The notes: a model not told the origin generated them from the sequence alone. Counted from the first letter of the stretch, positions 52,760-62,921 are shown. The stretch is 64,000 nucleotides of DNA from Chryseobacterium sp. (GCF_008831505.1 NZ_CP044507.1:1178001-1242000); one strand, 5' to 3'. Numbers and translations are program-made.

Positions 52760-55282
52760 TTACATTGGGCCCTGCATGTCGTCGTCGCCCGAGGAGTTGT
52801 TGTTGATGTCCTTTTTGCGTTTTGGCTGATCCACTTTCTCGCCCTGCTTGAAGCGGTAGGTGAAGGAGAGGTTGAAGGAGCGCGGGTTCCAGCGCATCAT
52901 GGACTCTTTTTCAAAGCCGGGGCCGAAGCTAGTGTATTCGCGGCCACGGGTTCCAAAGATATCCTGGATATTGAAGGCCAGGGTACCGTTTCCGTCCAAT
53001 ACCGTTTTGTTGGCACCAAAATTAAGGACATACATTGGTTTGGTAACGCTGGAAGCGGTTTCCTGTCCGCCTCTGTAAAAGCCCTGAAGCTGCATATTCA
53101 AGGTCTTGTCCACCTTAAATGTATTGGTGAGCCTGAATCTTGTGGAAAAACCCGAACCGTCGAATGATAAAGGCTCAGTCATCGTGGTGGCATCATAGTA
53201 CTCCCCTTCGGACTTATACCCAAACAGGTCGGCGCTGGCCATGATCTTCCACCATGGCAGGATATCGGCAGTCGCGTTAAGGTCCAGTCCGTATTGGTGG
53301 TCATTCCCGATATTATACGGTTTTGTTATAAGCACATTGGAACCCGGACTTTCACTCATCACCACAAATCTTGTTTCATCTTTTGTAGAACGGAAATAGA
53401 GCGTGGGGTTGACAGTGATTTTACGCTTTTGGAAAGCGTAACCCAGTTCAAAAGAGTCTATATATTCCGGATTCAGGTCTTCGTTACCGCGGAAAAGGTT
53501 TTGGCGGTTGGCCAGGGAAGTCGGGTAGGGAATGAGGAACCAGGAGCGGGGTCTGTTGATCCTTCTGGAATAGTTAAGCAAAAGCTGGTTGTTGGTGCTG
53601 CCCAGGTCGTAGCTCAGGAAGGCACTCGGGAAAAAGCCGATATAATTTTTATCCTTGCTGGATACGTTTCCACTCAGGCTTCGGTAGTCGATGCCAATAT
53701 CTGAATGTTCCGCCCGCAGACCCAACTGGTAACCAAACTTATCAATCTTGCTCTTGAACTGTGCATAGGCCGCGTTAATTTTTTCACTGTAGACCGTGTT
53801 TCCGCTGTATGCATCAACTGTTTCATAAGCCAGGGCTGCATTGGTTTCACTGTTCAGGAAATCATAGTCGTTATTATTGCTGTCGAATCGGTAGCCTGCT
53901 TCAATTTTTGACATTTCACCGACAGGAAGTTCATAATCCAACTTACCGATTACCGTTTTATTGATGGTATGGTTGTTCCCCAAAGAACCGTAACGGAAGA
54001 CGGTGTTGTCCAGCTCTTTAGAGTCCTCATTGGACCTGTTGTCGCTCTGCTGAACACTTACGCTCAGGTAAATATTGTGACCGTTATCATTAAATTTATG
54101 ATCCAGACCTGCATCTCCCTGAATGGTAAAGTTTCTGCTGTTCCCCAATGCATTGGTCTGTGTGAAACCATCAACCATTCGTGCAGCATTGTAGCTGATA
54201 TTGTCTACATTGTTATCGCTGAAGCTTTTGTAAGCCCTACCCATGGCAGACAAATTAAAAGAGGTCCGGTCGGTGAGGTCTACAGAGAATCCTGCGGTAG
54301 CGTTGTAATTGTCGTTCTCGCTTTTGTTGAGTGAATTCTGCTCAAAATAAGAAGTAGTTGCACCGGTAACAGCATCAAAGAAACGCGTATCACTCTCATT
54401 GCGGCCCTCACTTTCACGGTAGCCGCCACCACCGTTCAGGAACCAGGTCCAGCTGCCTTTTTTCCAGCTTAGATTGGTGTTAAGGTTAGTGCTGGGCAAC
54501 CACCCTAAACTTCCGGTCACGCTGCCGTTGAAGCCCATTCCTTTGGTCTTTTTCAGGATGATGTTCAGGATACCGGCGGTACCGCTGGCTTCAAATTTAG
54601 ATGAAGGGTTGGTGATGACTTCAATGCGCTCAATCTGGTCAGCGGGTATGGACTGCAGTGCATTAGCACCACTGTCGATACCAAGAAGTGCAGAAGGTTT
54701 ACCGTTGATAAGGAAACGTACATTGGAATTACCGCGCATGGATACAGTACCGTCGGTTTCTACAGAAACAGAAGGTACGTTGGTAAGCACATCCTGAAGG
54801 TTACCGCCTTTCGAAATGATATCCGTGCTGGGATCATATACTTTCTTATCAAGTTCAACACGGTAGGGCCGTGTGGCCTGTACCGTGAGGGTTACCCCTT
54901 CAATTTCCTGAGTAGGCGCGGTAACAGATCCGGTTTCTTCCTGTTCAATGGAAATGCCGGGCATGTTTCCTCCGGTAGTGATCTGTCTGGCCTCTGTGGT
55001 CTTTTTAAAATTAATGGCATCAACAGTAATGTCATAATTTCCCGGTACCAGCTGCAGCGTATAAAAACCCTTGTCATCTGCCAAAGCGGCATCACTGAAA
55101 GCGGGATTGGCTTTATTGGTAAATGTTACCGAGGCATAGGGCACGGGGTTATTTTGCTTATCCACCACCGTAGAAGATACTGTTATTTTTTCCTGGGCAA
55201 ACGCAAAAGCGGCAGCCGAGAGTACGAAGGTAAGTCCGAGGACTTTTCTGGTTAGAATCTGATTAATTTCTGTTTTTACCAT
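52760..55282 (-). CDS. TonB-dependent receptor, outer-membrane beta-barrel (OMP_b-brl_3 type)
   Basis: 840 aa. Signal peptide ends near AFAQ (29). Residues 30-110 form a carboxypeptidase-regulatory-like domain (ITVSSTVVDKQNNPVPYASV, GFYTLQLVPGNYDITVDA). The plug begins about 125 (EIEGVTLTVQATRPYRVELD, ILQDVLTNVPSV-like GGNLQDVLTNVPSVSVETDG, NSNVRFLINGKPS). The barrel follows to the C-terminus. The substrate is unknown; no SusD partner is adjacent. The C-terminal tail is Lys/Asp-rich (QPKRKKDINNNSSGDDDMQG). The gene is monocistronic with a strong terminator. Confidence 0.92.
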   Translation of the reverse strand: MVKTEINQILTRKVLGLTFVLSAAAFAFAQEKITVSSTVVDKQNNPVPYASVTFTNKANPAFSDAALADDKGFYTLQLVPGNYDITVDAINFKKTTEARQITTGGNMPGISIEQEETGSVTAPTQEIEGVTLTVQATRPYRVELDKKVYDPSTDIISKGGNLQDVLTNVPSVSVETDGTVSMRGNSNVRFLINGKPSALLGIDSGANALQSIPADQIERIEVITNPSSKFEASGTAGILNIILKKTKGMGFNGSVTGSLGWLPSTNLNTNLSWKKGSWTWFLNGGGGYRESEGRNESDTRFFDAVTGATTSYFEQNSLNKSENDNYNATAGFSVDLTDRTSFNLSAMGRAYKSFSDNNVDNISYNAARMVDGFTQTNALGNSRNFTIQGDAGLDHKFNDNGHNIYLSVSVQQSDNRSNEDSKELDNTVFRYGSLGNNHTINKTVIGKLDYELPVGEMSKIEAGYRFDSNNNDYDFLNSETNAALAYETVDAYSGNTVYSEKINAAYAQFKSKIDKFGYQLGLRAEHSDIGIDYRSLSGNVSSKDKNYIGFFPSAFLSYDLGSTNNQLLLNYSRRINRPRSWFLIPYPTSLANRQNLFRGNEDLNPEYIDSFELGYAFQKRKITVNPTLYFRSTKDETRFVVMSESPGSNVLITKPYNIGNDHQYGLDLNATADILPWWKIMASADLFGYKSEGEYYDATTMTEPLSFDGSGFSTRFRLTNTFKVDKTLNMQLQGFYRGGQETASSVTKPMYVLNFGANKTVLDGNGTLAFNIQDIFGTRGREYTSFGPGFEKESMMRWNPRSFNLSFTYRFKQGEKVDQPKRKKDINNNSSGDDDMQGPM

Positions 55283-55448
55283 TTTGTAAAATAATTAGCA
55301 GGGGCAAAATTCCAATTTTAGTGCCCATTTGTTTTATAATATTCCAAAAAAATATTGTAGTTCAGTGAAGATTTGAAAATTCACTTGACTAATAAGACGC
55401 TTAACCAGCTGTTTTGTTAAAGCTGCGAGCTGTTAATTTGTGTTAAAG

Positions 55449-56474
55449 CTATTTTATCTCGCGTGAATTAAGCCAGGTCTGATAGTCGCGTGCATTTTTG
55501 GCATGTTCAGCATCGCTGGCCGTAAAGCGGTGATAGCCAAAACGGTCAGGATCGGCTGCCATAAAGATGTAATTGTTTTTTTCTGCATTAAGAACGGCAT
55601 CCACTGAATTTTTATCAGTGATGCAGATCGGCCCGGGTGGAATACCTGCATTTGCGTAGGTGTTATATGGAGAGGGATGCCTCAGGTGCTTATAAAGAAC
55701 CCGCCGAATAGGCGTAGTAAAATTTGTCTCTTTGTTAATTGCATAAATTACCGTGGGGTCACTCTGCAGTTTCATACCTTTACGGTAGCGGTTCAGGTAA
55801 AGGCCGGCAATGGTTTTCTGCTCGTCGGGTTTGCCACCGGATTCTTTGTACACAATGGAGGCCAGAGCATAAATCTGGTCGCGCGTCAGTCCGCTTTCTT
55901 TTTCTTTCTGAATGCGTTCAGCAGTCCAGAAGTCCTGGTACTGGTCATCAAATTTTTTGAAAAATTCCTTTGGGGTAACGGTCCAGAAGAACTGGTAGGT
56001 GTCTATGAAGAAATATTTTTTAAGGTCTTCGGCATTTCTGTGCCCTTTCTGCACGGCTATTTTGTTCAGTTCGGAAACGAACTGAAGCGAGTCGGTCTCT
56101 GTTTTGCGCGTAACACGGCCCACCATCTGATACACATCACCGAAATCACCGATACGAAAGGTGTTTTCTGTCTGGTTTCCGGCTTTGATCATATTTACAA
56201 GATCAGTGTTGCTGCTGCCATCCTTTACCCGGTACCGCCCGGCGTGGAAGAAGCGGTCCATACTTTTGTCTTTGGCAACATCAACAAAAGCCTCTCTGTT
56301 GTGCAGGTAAGGTGATATTGAGTCCAGGATCTGGTTAAAGTTGGCGCCGGTAGGAATATGAAAATAGCCTTCTTTGGCTACATTATCACCAAAATATTTC
56401 TTATAAAAACGGATACCAAAAAAGCCTGCTATAATAACCACGGCCAGGATAAAGAGTGCTGCTGTCTTTTTCAT
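55449..56474 (-). CDS. mltG: Endolytic murein transglycosylase MltG
   Basis: 341 aa, YceG/MltG family, which cuts nascent glycan strands at the inner membrane. One N-terminal TM (MKKTAALFILAVVIIAGFFG). Catalytic Glu in ASIVYKESGGKPDEQKTIAG, followed by LYLNRYRKGMKLQSDPTVIY and SPYNTYANAGIPPGPICITD, all family signatures. Normal length. It lies upstream of the TonB-dependent receptor on the same strand but 166 bp apart. Confidence 0.95.
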   Translation of the reverse strand: MKKTAALFILAVVIIAGFFGIRFYKKYFGDNVAKEGYFHIPTGANFNQILDSISPYLHNREAFVDVAKDKSMDRFFHAGRYRVKDGSSNTDLVNMIKAGNQTENTFRIGDFGDVYQMVGRVTRKTETDSLQFVSELNKIAVQKGHRNAEDLKKYFFIDTYQFFWTVTPKEFFKKFDDQYQDFWTAERIQKEKESGLTRDQIYALASIVYKESGGKPDEQKTIAGLYLNRYRKGMKLQSDPTVIYAINKETNFTTPIRRVLYKHLRHPSPYNTYANAGIPPGPICITDKNSVDAVLNAEKNNYIFMAADPDRFGYHRFTASDAEHAKNARDYQTWLNSREIK

Positions 56475-56754
56475 TATTAATATTTAAGCTGAGTTTGACC
56501 AAGCTGAATTTGCGAGTGCAAAAATGCGGTATTTTTTGTTAGTTAAGGGCTTTTTCCACTTTGATTGCATCTATTAATGTAATCAGTGGTCAACTTCTGA
56601 GGAATTGGAAGTTCTGAATCATGCTTCTGGCCTTTTAATTTCATTTTGAGACCGGTAAGCGAAATTTGTGCCGCTGTGAAGATATTTGTGCCACGACTTG
56701 GAATCTGCGTTTTAATTAACGGCAGGATGTGGCTGGGGCGCAGGTGAAGGGGAT

Positions 56755-57108
56755 TTACTGCGAACCTGAATGACGCAGTTCCCGACCTTTCCGAACTACA
56801 GTCCAAAATTCGTCAGCAGAAAGAGGTGGCGGGATGTGCTCCAATTTAATATCTTGTATGTCCACCGGGCAATTATCTGACAATTCAAAATATAAGATCG
56901 CGCTGAAATAGTGAATAAGATCTCTGACGGTGAAAAAGGTGCGGTACTCGTCGCGGATCTCAGGACTTTGGGCGAAGCAGACACTAACATCGGGTTCATT
57001 TCCAGATTGAAATTGAAGACCCAGGCCCGAGGCCCATTTTTCCACTGTTGCCGGATTACGCTGAACAACTGAGTGAATTTGATCTCGCAGCGCTTCTAAA
57101 ATTTGCAT
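56755..57108 (-). CDS. Conserved-looking protein of unknown function, downstream of dapF
   Basis: 117 aa from the ATG at 57108 (alternatives: ATG at 57135, or a GTG at 57180 overlapping the dapF stop). Soluble: helical start MQILEALRDQIHSVVQRNPA, then TVEKWASGLGLQFQ, and a beta/helix mix ending LSADEFWTVVRKGRELRHSG. No motif I recognise. It follows dapF on the same strand within 71 bp, so co-transcription is likely. The 280-bp stretch from here to mltG holds nothing supported. Confidence 0.5.
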   Translation of the reverse strand: MQILEALRDQIHSVVQRNPATVEKWASGLGLQFQSGNEPDVSVCFAQSPEIRDEYRTFFTVRDLIHYFSAILYFELSDNCPVDIQDIKLEHIPPPLSADEFWTVVRKGRELRHSGSQ

Positions 57109-57179
57109 CTTATTAAAAAGGGGCGATGGATCCATTATTTGGTAATGTGCTGTACGATTAAACCGGCCATTCGCGGCCA

Positions 57180-57956
57180 CTAAATTGAAATCTTGCCGCT
57201 GAAAACCTGAACTGCCGGTCCTTCCAGCCAGATATCGGAGAAGGTGCTGCCGCTTTGCCGGGCATGAATTTTCAGGTTTCCGCCTAGGACTTTCACATCA
57301 ACCGCAGTAAGACCTGTATCCTTCATAAAAACCAGGGCTGAGGCAGTAGCGCCCGTACCGCAGCTGAAAGTTTCGTCTTCCACACCGCGTTCATACGTAC
57401 GCACAAACAGGGAATGGTCTGAAAGTTTTTCTACAAAATTAACGTTAATACCTATGGAGCAGTAGGTGTCATTATTACGGATCTCATTTCCTTTTGTATA
57501 CACCGGGAAATCCTTCACCGCATCCACAAACATTACAAAATGCGGAGAACCTGTATTGAGGACGGTATTCTCTCCATCATAACTGATATCTGCCACATCA
57601 ATCATTTTCAGTTTCACATTTCCCTTGCTATAAGAAGCTTCGTGAAGACCATCCACAGCAGTAAATGTTGCCTTCTCTTCAAAAAGATCCAGGAAGTGGG
57701 CAAAGGCTACCAGACAGCGGCCGCCGTTTCCGCACATTGTACTTTCATTCCCGTCGGAATTATAATACACCATTTTAAAATCGGCCTGTGCATCATTTTC
57801 AAGAAGGATCAGTCCGTCGCCGCCAATTCCGAATCTGCGGTCACACAGGTATTTTATCAGATCTTTATTCTTCGGGAATTCCTGGTCCCGGTTGTCGATC
57901 ATCACAAAATCGTTACCGGTGCCCTGGTATTTATAAAACTGAAGTATATTCTGCAT
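57180..57956 (-). CDS. dapF: Diaminopimelate epimerase
   Basis: PLP-independent epimerase of LL- to meso-diaminopimelate for lysine and peptidoglycan. 258 aa. Catalytic Cys75 in STMCGNGGRCL and Cys199 in TFSCGTGATASA are present. The N-terminal YQGTGNDFVMIDNRDQ block and TGSPHFVMFV are family features. Full length. It begins a minus-strand group with the small unknown gene that follows it. Confidence 0.96.
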   Translation of the reverse strand: MQNILQFYKYQGTGNDFVMIDNRDQEFPKNKDLIKYLCDRRFGIGGDGLILLENDAQADFKMVYYNSDGNESTMCGNGGRCLVAFAHFLDLFEEKATFTAVDGLHEASYSKGNVKLKMIDVADISYDGENTVLNTGSPHFVMFVDAVKDFPVYTKGNEIRNNDTYCSIGINVNFVEKLSDHSLFVRTYERGVEDETFSCGTGATASALVFMKDTGLTAVDVKVLGGNLKIHARQSGSTFSDIWLEGPAVQVFSGKISI

Positions 57957-58015
57957 ATTGATGTGGATTTGCGCCTGTGCAAGTTACTGAATTAGAGTAA
58001 AAATTCGCTTACCTA

Positions 58016-58702
58016 TTATAGTTGCGGTGATTTTTGGGGCTGGTTTTTGGGTAACGGCATTCCCTTTTTCCATTCCAGATAGCCCACATAAGCCATTATT
58101 GTAAACACCAAATATTGAATGGAGGTAATTCCGAGGCCTTTATAAAGCATCATCGGAACGCAGATCAGGTCGCCAATGATCCAGAAAATCCAGTTTTCGA
58201 TTTTACGTTTCGCCATAAGCCACATGCCTACCAGGAAAATCGCGGTCGTAAGTATGTCGAGCCAGTTGGCCCAGTCCAGGTGATGAAGTCCTGCCTCCGG
58301 ATTTTCGGAAACCTGATCCAGCAAGGGTTTATAGTAATATACTAAAATGATGAGAAAAAAACTGACAGCAAAAAGGACCGCAGAAAATAACCATTCATTT
58401 TTCGTGGTCCAGGAAACGTTTACATGAATATGGTCTTCGGAACTTTTGGCCCAAAGAATCCAGCCGTAGACACTCATGATGCTGTAATATACATTGATAA
58501 GCATATCACCCCATAGACCAAACTGAAAAAGGATGTAGACGTACAGGACGGTAGATATGATGCCCGTGGGGTAAACCCAGATATTTTTTTTTACTGAAAA
58601 CAGAACGCTCAGGAGTCCAAAAAAAGCTGCCGAAGCTTCCAGCACGATCTGGCCGGTTTCGTAACTCTCATAGGGTTTTAGGAAAAGATCATGGAAATTC
58701 AT
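58016..58702 (-). CDS. pnuC: Nicotinamide mononucleotide/riboside transporter PnuC
   Basis: 228 aa, about seven TM helices. Family blocks: EASAAFFGLLSVLFSVKKNI, WVYPTGIISTVLYVYILFQF, GLWGDMLINVYYSIMSVYGW, and ENWIFWIIGDLICVPMMLYKG with SIQYLVFTIMAYVGYLEWK. The start at 58702 is supported by a promoter just upstream; a longer frame to 58828 would run through that promoter. Imports a vitamin B3 ribonucleoside; PnuC relatives for riboflavin or thiamine exist, so substrate is probable, not proven. Confidence 0.92.
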   Translation of the reverse strand: MNFHDLFLKPYESYETGQIVLEASAAFFGLLSVLFSVKKNIWVYPTGIISTVLYVYILFQFGLWGDMLINVYYSIMSVYGWILWAKSSEDHIHVNVSWTTKNEWLFSAVLFAVSFFLIILVYYYKPLLDQVSENPEAGLHHLDWANWLDILTTAIFLVGMWLMAKRKIENWIFWIIGDLICVPMMLYKGLGITSIQYLVFTIMAYVGYLEWKKGMPLPKNQPQKSPQL

Positions 58703-58708
58703 GCAGGC

Positions 58709-58736
58709 CAAAGATAAAAATAATGGCATAAAGCAA
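58709..58736 (-). promoter_or_regulatory. Promoter of pnuC
   Basis: On the minus strand: TTG, 17-bp spacer, TATCTTTG (TAnnTTTG), ending 6 bp before the pnuC ATG. This suggests a leaderless or nearly leaderless mRNA. Confidence 0.6.
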
Positions 58737-58885
58737 CAGCAGGCATTAAAGAGAAAGATTGGTATTTTGGTAGAGGTTAGATTGGAAATGCTGTTTTTTA
58801 TAATAGAAAGGGGTATTAAAACAGGCATAAAAATGTTAATTACTGCAAATTTTTTATACTTTCGTAAATTCTTAAAAATTTGCTA

Positions 58886-60364
58886 ATGTCAAACCTCTGG
58901 AAAACAAAATCCCTTAGTCAGCTGCTCCGAACAGCGGAAGATTCGGAAAAAGGACTTCGAAGAACCTTAAGTGCCACATCTCTGGTGGCGTTAGGAATCG
59001 GGGCCATTATTGGTGCCGGCCTTTTTTCTCTCACCGGCATTGCTGCTGCCGATAATGCCGGCCCGGCCGTAGTTTACTCATTTATCCTGGCGGCCCTGGG
59101 CTGCGCTTTTGCGGGTTTATGCTACGCAGAATTTGCCTCTATGATTCCGGTGGCCGGTAGTGCCTATACCTACTCATATGCGACAATGGGCGAATTTATC
59201 GCCTGGATCATAGGGTGGGACCTTGTTTTGGAGTATGCGCTGGGTGCTGCTACCGTAGCTGCCTCCTGGTCACAATATGTAGCCAAGTTCCTGTTGGGTG
59301 TGGGCATTGAAATTCCTGTTGAATTACTGCACGGACCATGGGATGAAACGCCGGGAATCCTGAATCTTCCGGCTATTTTGATTGTTTGCCTGCTTTCTGT
59401 TCTGCTTATAAAAGGTACTAAAGAATCAGCATTAATCAACAATATACTTGTTATCCTGAAGGTTACAGTTGTCCTTGTATTTATTTTTCTGGGCTGGGGC
59501 TTTATCAATCCGGAAAACCACCAGCCTTTCATCCCGGTTAATGAAGGTGAACAGATGGTCAGACAGGGCTCCATGGGGTTTTTCGACTTTTTCCAGAGTG
59601 ATTATTTCGGGCAATATGGCTGGAGTGGTATCCTGAGAGGTGCCGGTGTGGTTTTCTTCGCCTTTATTGGCTTTGATGCGGTAAGTACAGCAGCTCAGGA
59701 AGCCAAAAACCCACAGAAAGGAATGCCTATAGGAATTATTGGTTCATTGGTCGTTTGTACGCTTCTCTATGTACTGTTTTCCTACGTACTTACCGGCCTG
59801 GAGAACTATGTGAATTTCAGGGGCGACGCAAGTCCGGTAACCACAGCATTTGCGCGTACCGGATATACATTTATCAATTCTGCACTTACCATAGCTATTA
59901 TCGCAGGTTATACCTCAGTGATGCTGGTTATGCTGATGGGGCAGAGCCGCGTTTTCTACAGTATGAGTGTGGACGGACTTCTGCCTAAATTCTTTTCGGA
60001 CCTTCATACAAAGAGTAAAACACCCTGGAAAACAAATATTATCTTTATGATTTTTGTTAGTCTGTTTGCCGGGTTTGTGCCGGTATCCGACCTGGGACAT
60101 ATGGTGAGTATCGGGACCCTGTTTGCGTTTTCACTTGTTTGTATCGGCGTTATCGTGATGCGTAAGACAAATCCTCATGCTGTGCGCGGATTCCGTGTAC
60201 CGTTGGTACCCTTAGTCCCGATCCTGGGTGTACTCATCTGTGTGACCCTGATGGTAGGACTGCCAATTGAAAGCTGGGAGCGTTTGGCCATTTGGCTGGG
60301 ACTAGGCTTCCTGATTTACTTCCTATACGGACGGAAACATTCCAAAATTAACAACCCGGATTAA
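58886..60364 (+). CDS. APC-superfamily amino-acid permease
   Basis: 492 aa, about 12 TM helices. The opening LRRTLSATSLVALGIGAIIGAGLFSLTGIAAADNAGPAVVYS is the APC/CAT signature with the G-rich unwound TM1. GFDAVSTAAQEAKNPQKGMP is the conserved TM6-7 loop. The ATG at 58886 is used; a TTG lies six bases earlier. TACTTTCG at 58857-58864 is an imperfect -7 element. Probably a cationic or broad amino-acid transporter; the substrate cannot be read off. Confidence 0.92.
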   Translation: MSNLWKTKSLSQLLRTAEDSEKGLRRTLSATSLVALGIGAIIGAGLFSLTGIAAADNAGPAVVYSFILAALGCAFAGLCYAEFASMIPVAGSAYTYSYATMGEFIAWIIGWDLVLEYALGAATVAASWSQYVAKFLLGVGIEIPVELLHGPWDETPGILNLPAILIVCLLSVLLIKGTKESALINNILVILKVTVVLVFIFLGWGFINPENHQPFIPVNEGEQMVRQGSMGFFDFFQSDYFGQYGWSGILRGAGVVFFAFIGFDAVSTAAQEAKNPQKGMPIGIIGSLVVCTLLYVLFSYVLTGLENYVNFRGDASPVTTAFARTGYTFINSALTIAIIAGYTSVMLVMLMGQSRVFYSMSVDGLLPKFFSDLHTKSKTPWKTNIIFMIFVSLFAGFVPVSDLGHMVSIGTLFAFSLVCIGVIVMRKTNPHAVRGFRVPLVPLVPILGVLICVTLMVGLPIESWERLAIWLGLGFLIYFLYGRKHSKINNPD

Positions 60365-60371
60365 TATATTG

Positions 60372-60395
60372 TCCCACCATATGGTGGGATTTTTT
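60372..60395 (+). terminator. Terminator of the amino-acid permease gene
   Basis: Perfect palindrome TCCCACCATATGGTGGGA followed by TTTTTT, 7 bp after the stop. Confidence 0.9.
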
Positions 60396-60406
60396 AATTT
60401 TATCAG

Positions 60407-61435
60407 ATGCTAAAGAAAATAATTTTAAGCCTTTTCATAATTACCGGCTCTTGCGTAAGCGGACAGCAGGTAAAAACGGATATCCTGCTTGAAGACAATA
60501 TATCAATACGTGCCCTGGAAATCTGGGACCGCAAGGTTTGGTATACGGGAACGGATTCAAAATTTGGCTATGTAAGTCTTGCAGACAGTAAGGACAAAAA
60601 GCAAATCGTTCTGGCCGATGACAAACTGCAGTTCCGCACGCTGGGACAGAACAAAACGGACTTTTATGCCATTAATATTGAGAGTCCAGCTTTAATGTTC
60701 AAGATAAATAAAAGGACACTGGCAAAACAGGTTGTCTTTCGGGACACTGCCAAAACCGCTTTTTACGATGCGCTGCATTTTGTAAACGATGATCTGGGAT
60801 ATGCCTTTAGTGATCCCGATACGGATCTCAACCTAAAACTCGCGGTCTTTAACAGACAAGGAAATGGCAAATGGTATATCATTGATCGTAAGGACAAGGT
60901 TAATATGAATAAGGGTGAAGCGGCTTTTGCAGCCAGTAATTCCAATATGGCCTCATCGAGGAACTATCTCTGGATTGCGACGGGCGGTGCAAGTTCACGG
61001 ATATTCAGACTTGATTTCAGAACAGAGAAATGGTCTGTTTATAATACTCCGTTTGTGCAGGGAAGTTCGTCACAGGGCATTTATGCGATTGATTTTTATG
61101 ATGACAAATTCGGAATTGCCGTGGGCGGTGACTATACCAAACAAAGCGAAAACTTTAATAATATTGCGACTACGCAGGACGGTGGCCAAACGTGGACAGT
61201 CCAGGCTTCCGGAAAGAATGGCGGTTACAAAACCTGCGTCCGGATTCGCCCGGGTTCTAAGGGTAAGGATATCATTGCTGCAGGCGACCAAAACGTGGAA
61301 CTATCCAGAGACTTTGGTAAGACATGGACCACCATATCCAATGAAAAGGGTCTATATGTTTGCGGGTGGATTAACCGCAACACGATTGTTCTGGCCGGCA
61401 AAAACAGGATATTGCGAATGACTCTGAAACTGTAG
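60407..61435 (+). CDS. Secreted BNR/YCF48-like repeat protein
   Basis: 342 aa. Signal peptide MLKKIILSLFIITGSCVSGQ, with TGSC a possible lipobox. A beta-propeller is indicated by sialidase-type Asp-box/BNR repeats: TTQDGGQTWTVQASG and SRDFGKTWTTISNEKG near the C-terminus, with earlier blades less conserved (ALEIWDRKVWYTGTDSKFGY). Homologues are annotated as YCF48-related or oxidoreductase-like; role unknown. It starts 42 bp after the permease and ends 106 bp before hemN. Confidence 0.8.
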   Translation: MLKKIILSLFIITGSCVSGQQVKTDILLEDNISIRALEIWDRKVWYTGTDSKFGYVSLADSKDKKQIVLADDKLQFRTLGQNKTDFYAINIESPALMFKINKRTLAKQVVFRDTAKTAFYDALHFVNDDLGYAFSDPDTDLNLKLAVFNRQGNGKWYIIDRKDKVNMNKGEAAFAASNSNMASSRNYLWIATGGASSRIFRLDFRTEKWSVYNTPFVQGSSSQGIYAIDFYDDKFGIAVGGDYTKQSENFNNIATTQDGGQTWTVQASGKNGGYKTCVRIRPGSKGKDIIAAGDQNVELSRDFGKTWTTISNEKGLYVCGWINRNTIVLAGKNRILRMTLKL

Positions 61436-61482
61436 CCTGCCAAATCTCATTACCGTTAATTTTTCCGCCGTAAGTTATTTCG

Positions 61483-61490
61483 TATTTTTG
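61483..61490 (+). promoter_or_regulatory. -7 element of hemN
   Basis: TATTTTTG (TAnnTTTG), 51 bp before the chosen ATG at 61542. Confidence 0.4.
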
Positions 61491-61541
61491 CACTTCAAAA
61501 CGATTGGCCATTTGGCTGAACTTTTCATCAAACTTATTCCA

Positions 61542-62921
61542 ATGAATTCACTCATCGATAAATATAATATTCCGGGTCCCCGTTACACTTCTTATCCTAC
61601 TGTTCCGTTTTGGGACGAGGAGAGTTTCACGCCTGAACTTTGGCAGAATTCAGTGATCCGCTCCTTCAATGAATCCAATGAGGCCGAAGGGATTTCGATT
61701 TATATTCATTTGCCGTTCTGTGAACAACTCTGCACTTTCTGTGCCTGTCATAAAAGAATCACCAAACAGCACTCGGTAGAAACTCCTTACCTGGAAAGCG
61801 TGCTGAAGGAATGGGACCTTTATCTGGACCTGCTTGCATCGGATCAGTTGACGCCGAATTCCAAACCCAAAATAAAGGAACTCCACCTGGGCGGCGGTAC
61901 GCCTACTTTCTTTTCGCCGGAAAATCTGAGAACCCTTCTGGAAGGCATATTCGCCAAGGCAGAAATTGCTGAGCATCCAGAATTCTCCTTTGAGGGTCAT
62001 CCAAACAATACCTCGCGCGAACATCTTCAGACGCTTTATGACCTTGGTTTCCGCCGCTGCAGTTTTGGTGTACAGGATTATGACCCACAGGTTCAGAAAG
62101 CCATCAACCGAATCCAACCCTTTGAAAATGTAGAGCGCGTGACCAACTGGGCACGTGAGATTGGGTATACCAGTATTTCCCATGACCTGGTATTCGGGCT
62201 GCCTTTCCACACCTGGGAAAAGATGGAATTTACCATCCGCCGTACCCTGGAACTGAAGCCTGACCGTCTGGCCTTCTATTCCTATGCCCATGTGCCGTGG
62301 ATTAAAGGTGTGGGTCAGAGAGGTTTTGATGAAAACGATCTGCCAAGCGGCGAGGAAAAGCGCAAACTGTATGAAAACGGCAAAAAATTACTTGAAGAAC
62401 TGGGATATATTGAAATCGGCATGGATCACTTCGCGCTTCCGCATGACGATCTTTATCAATCCATGGTTTCAGGCAACATCCACCGGAATTTCATGGGTTA
62501 TTCTTCCGGTAAGACCCAACTGATGATAGGCCTAGGTATGAGTGCCATCTCCGATTCGTGGTATGCCTTTGCCCAAAATGAAAAGACTGTGGAGGATTAT
62601 CAGAAACGTGTGGACGAAGGTATAATACCGGTATTCCGCGGACATATACTGAATGAGGAAGACCTTAACATCCGCCAGCATATCCTGAACATCATGTGCC
62701 GGCTGGAAACTTCCTGGGACTGGCAGAATACGTTCCCGGAACTGCCAAATGCCCTGGAAGCACTTCAGGAAATGCAGGACGACGGTCTGGTGGAAATCTC
62801 TGAAAACGCGATTAAGATCACGGAAAAGGGCCGCGCATTCACGAGAAATGTAGCGATGACCTTTGACCTGAGAATGATGAGGAAAAAACCCGAAACGCGC
62901 ATTTTTTCGATGACGATTTAA
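61542..62921 (+). CDS. hemN: Oxygen-independent coproporphyrinogen III oxidase
   Basis: Radical-SAM enzyme converting coproporphyrinogen III to protoporphyrinogen IX without O2. 459 aa from the ATG at 61542, which starts MNSLIDKYNIPGPRYTSYPT as in HemN; the upstream extension to 61488 does not match. [4Fe-4S] motif C60-EQL-C64-TF-C67-AC in YIHLPFCEQLCTFCACH. LHLGGGTPTFFS, RCSFGVQDYDPQVQKAINRIQP and GMDHFALP are further HemN blocks. Length and conservation favour true HemN over HemW. Confidence 0.96.
   Translation: MNSLIDKYNIPGPRYTSYPTVPFWDEESFTPELWQNSVIRSFNESNEAEGISIYIHLPFCEQLCTFCACHKRITKQHSVETPYLESVLKEWDLYLDLLASDQLTPNSKPKIKELHLGGGTPTFFSPENLRTLLEGIFAKAEIAEHPEFSFEGHPNNTSREHLQTLYDLGFRRCSFGVQDYDPQVQKAINRIQPFENVERVTNWAREIGYTSISHDLVFGLPFHTWEKMEFTIRRTLELKPDRLAFYSYAHVPWIKGVGQRGFDENDLPSGEEKRKLYENGKKLLEELGYIEIGMDHFALPHDDLYQSMVSGNIHRNFMGYSSGKTQLMIGLGMSAISDSWYAFAQNEKTVEDYQKRVDEGIIPVFRGHILNEEDLNIRQHILNIMCRLETSWDWQNTFPELPNALEALQEMQDDGLVEISENAIKITEKGRAFTRNVAMTFDLRMMRKKPETRIFSMTI

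Noticed and set aside
56543-56806. 87-codon minus-strand frame beside mltG
   Set aside because: It overlaps the end of the small dapF-linked gene in another frame and shows no family features.
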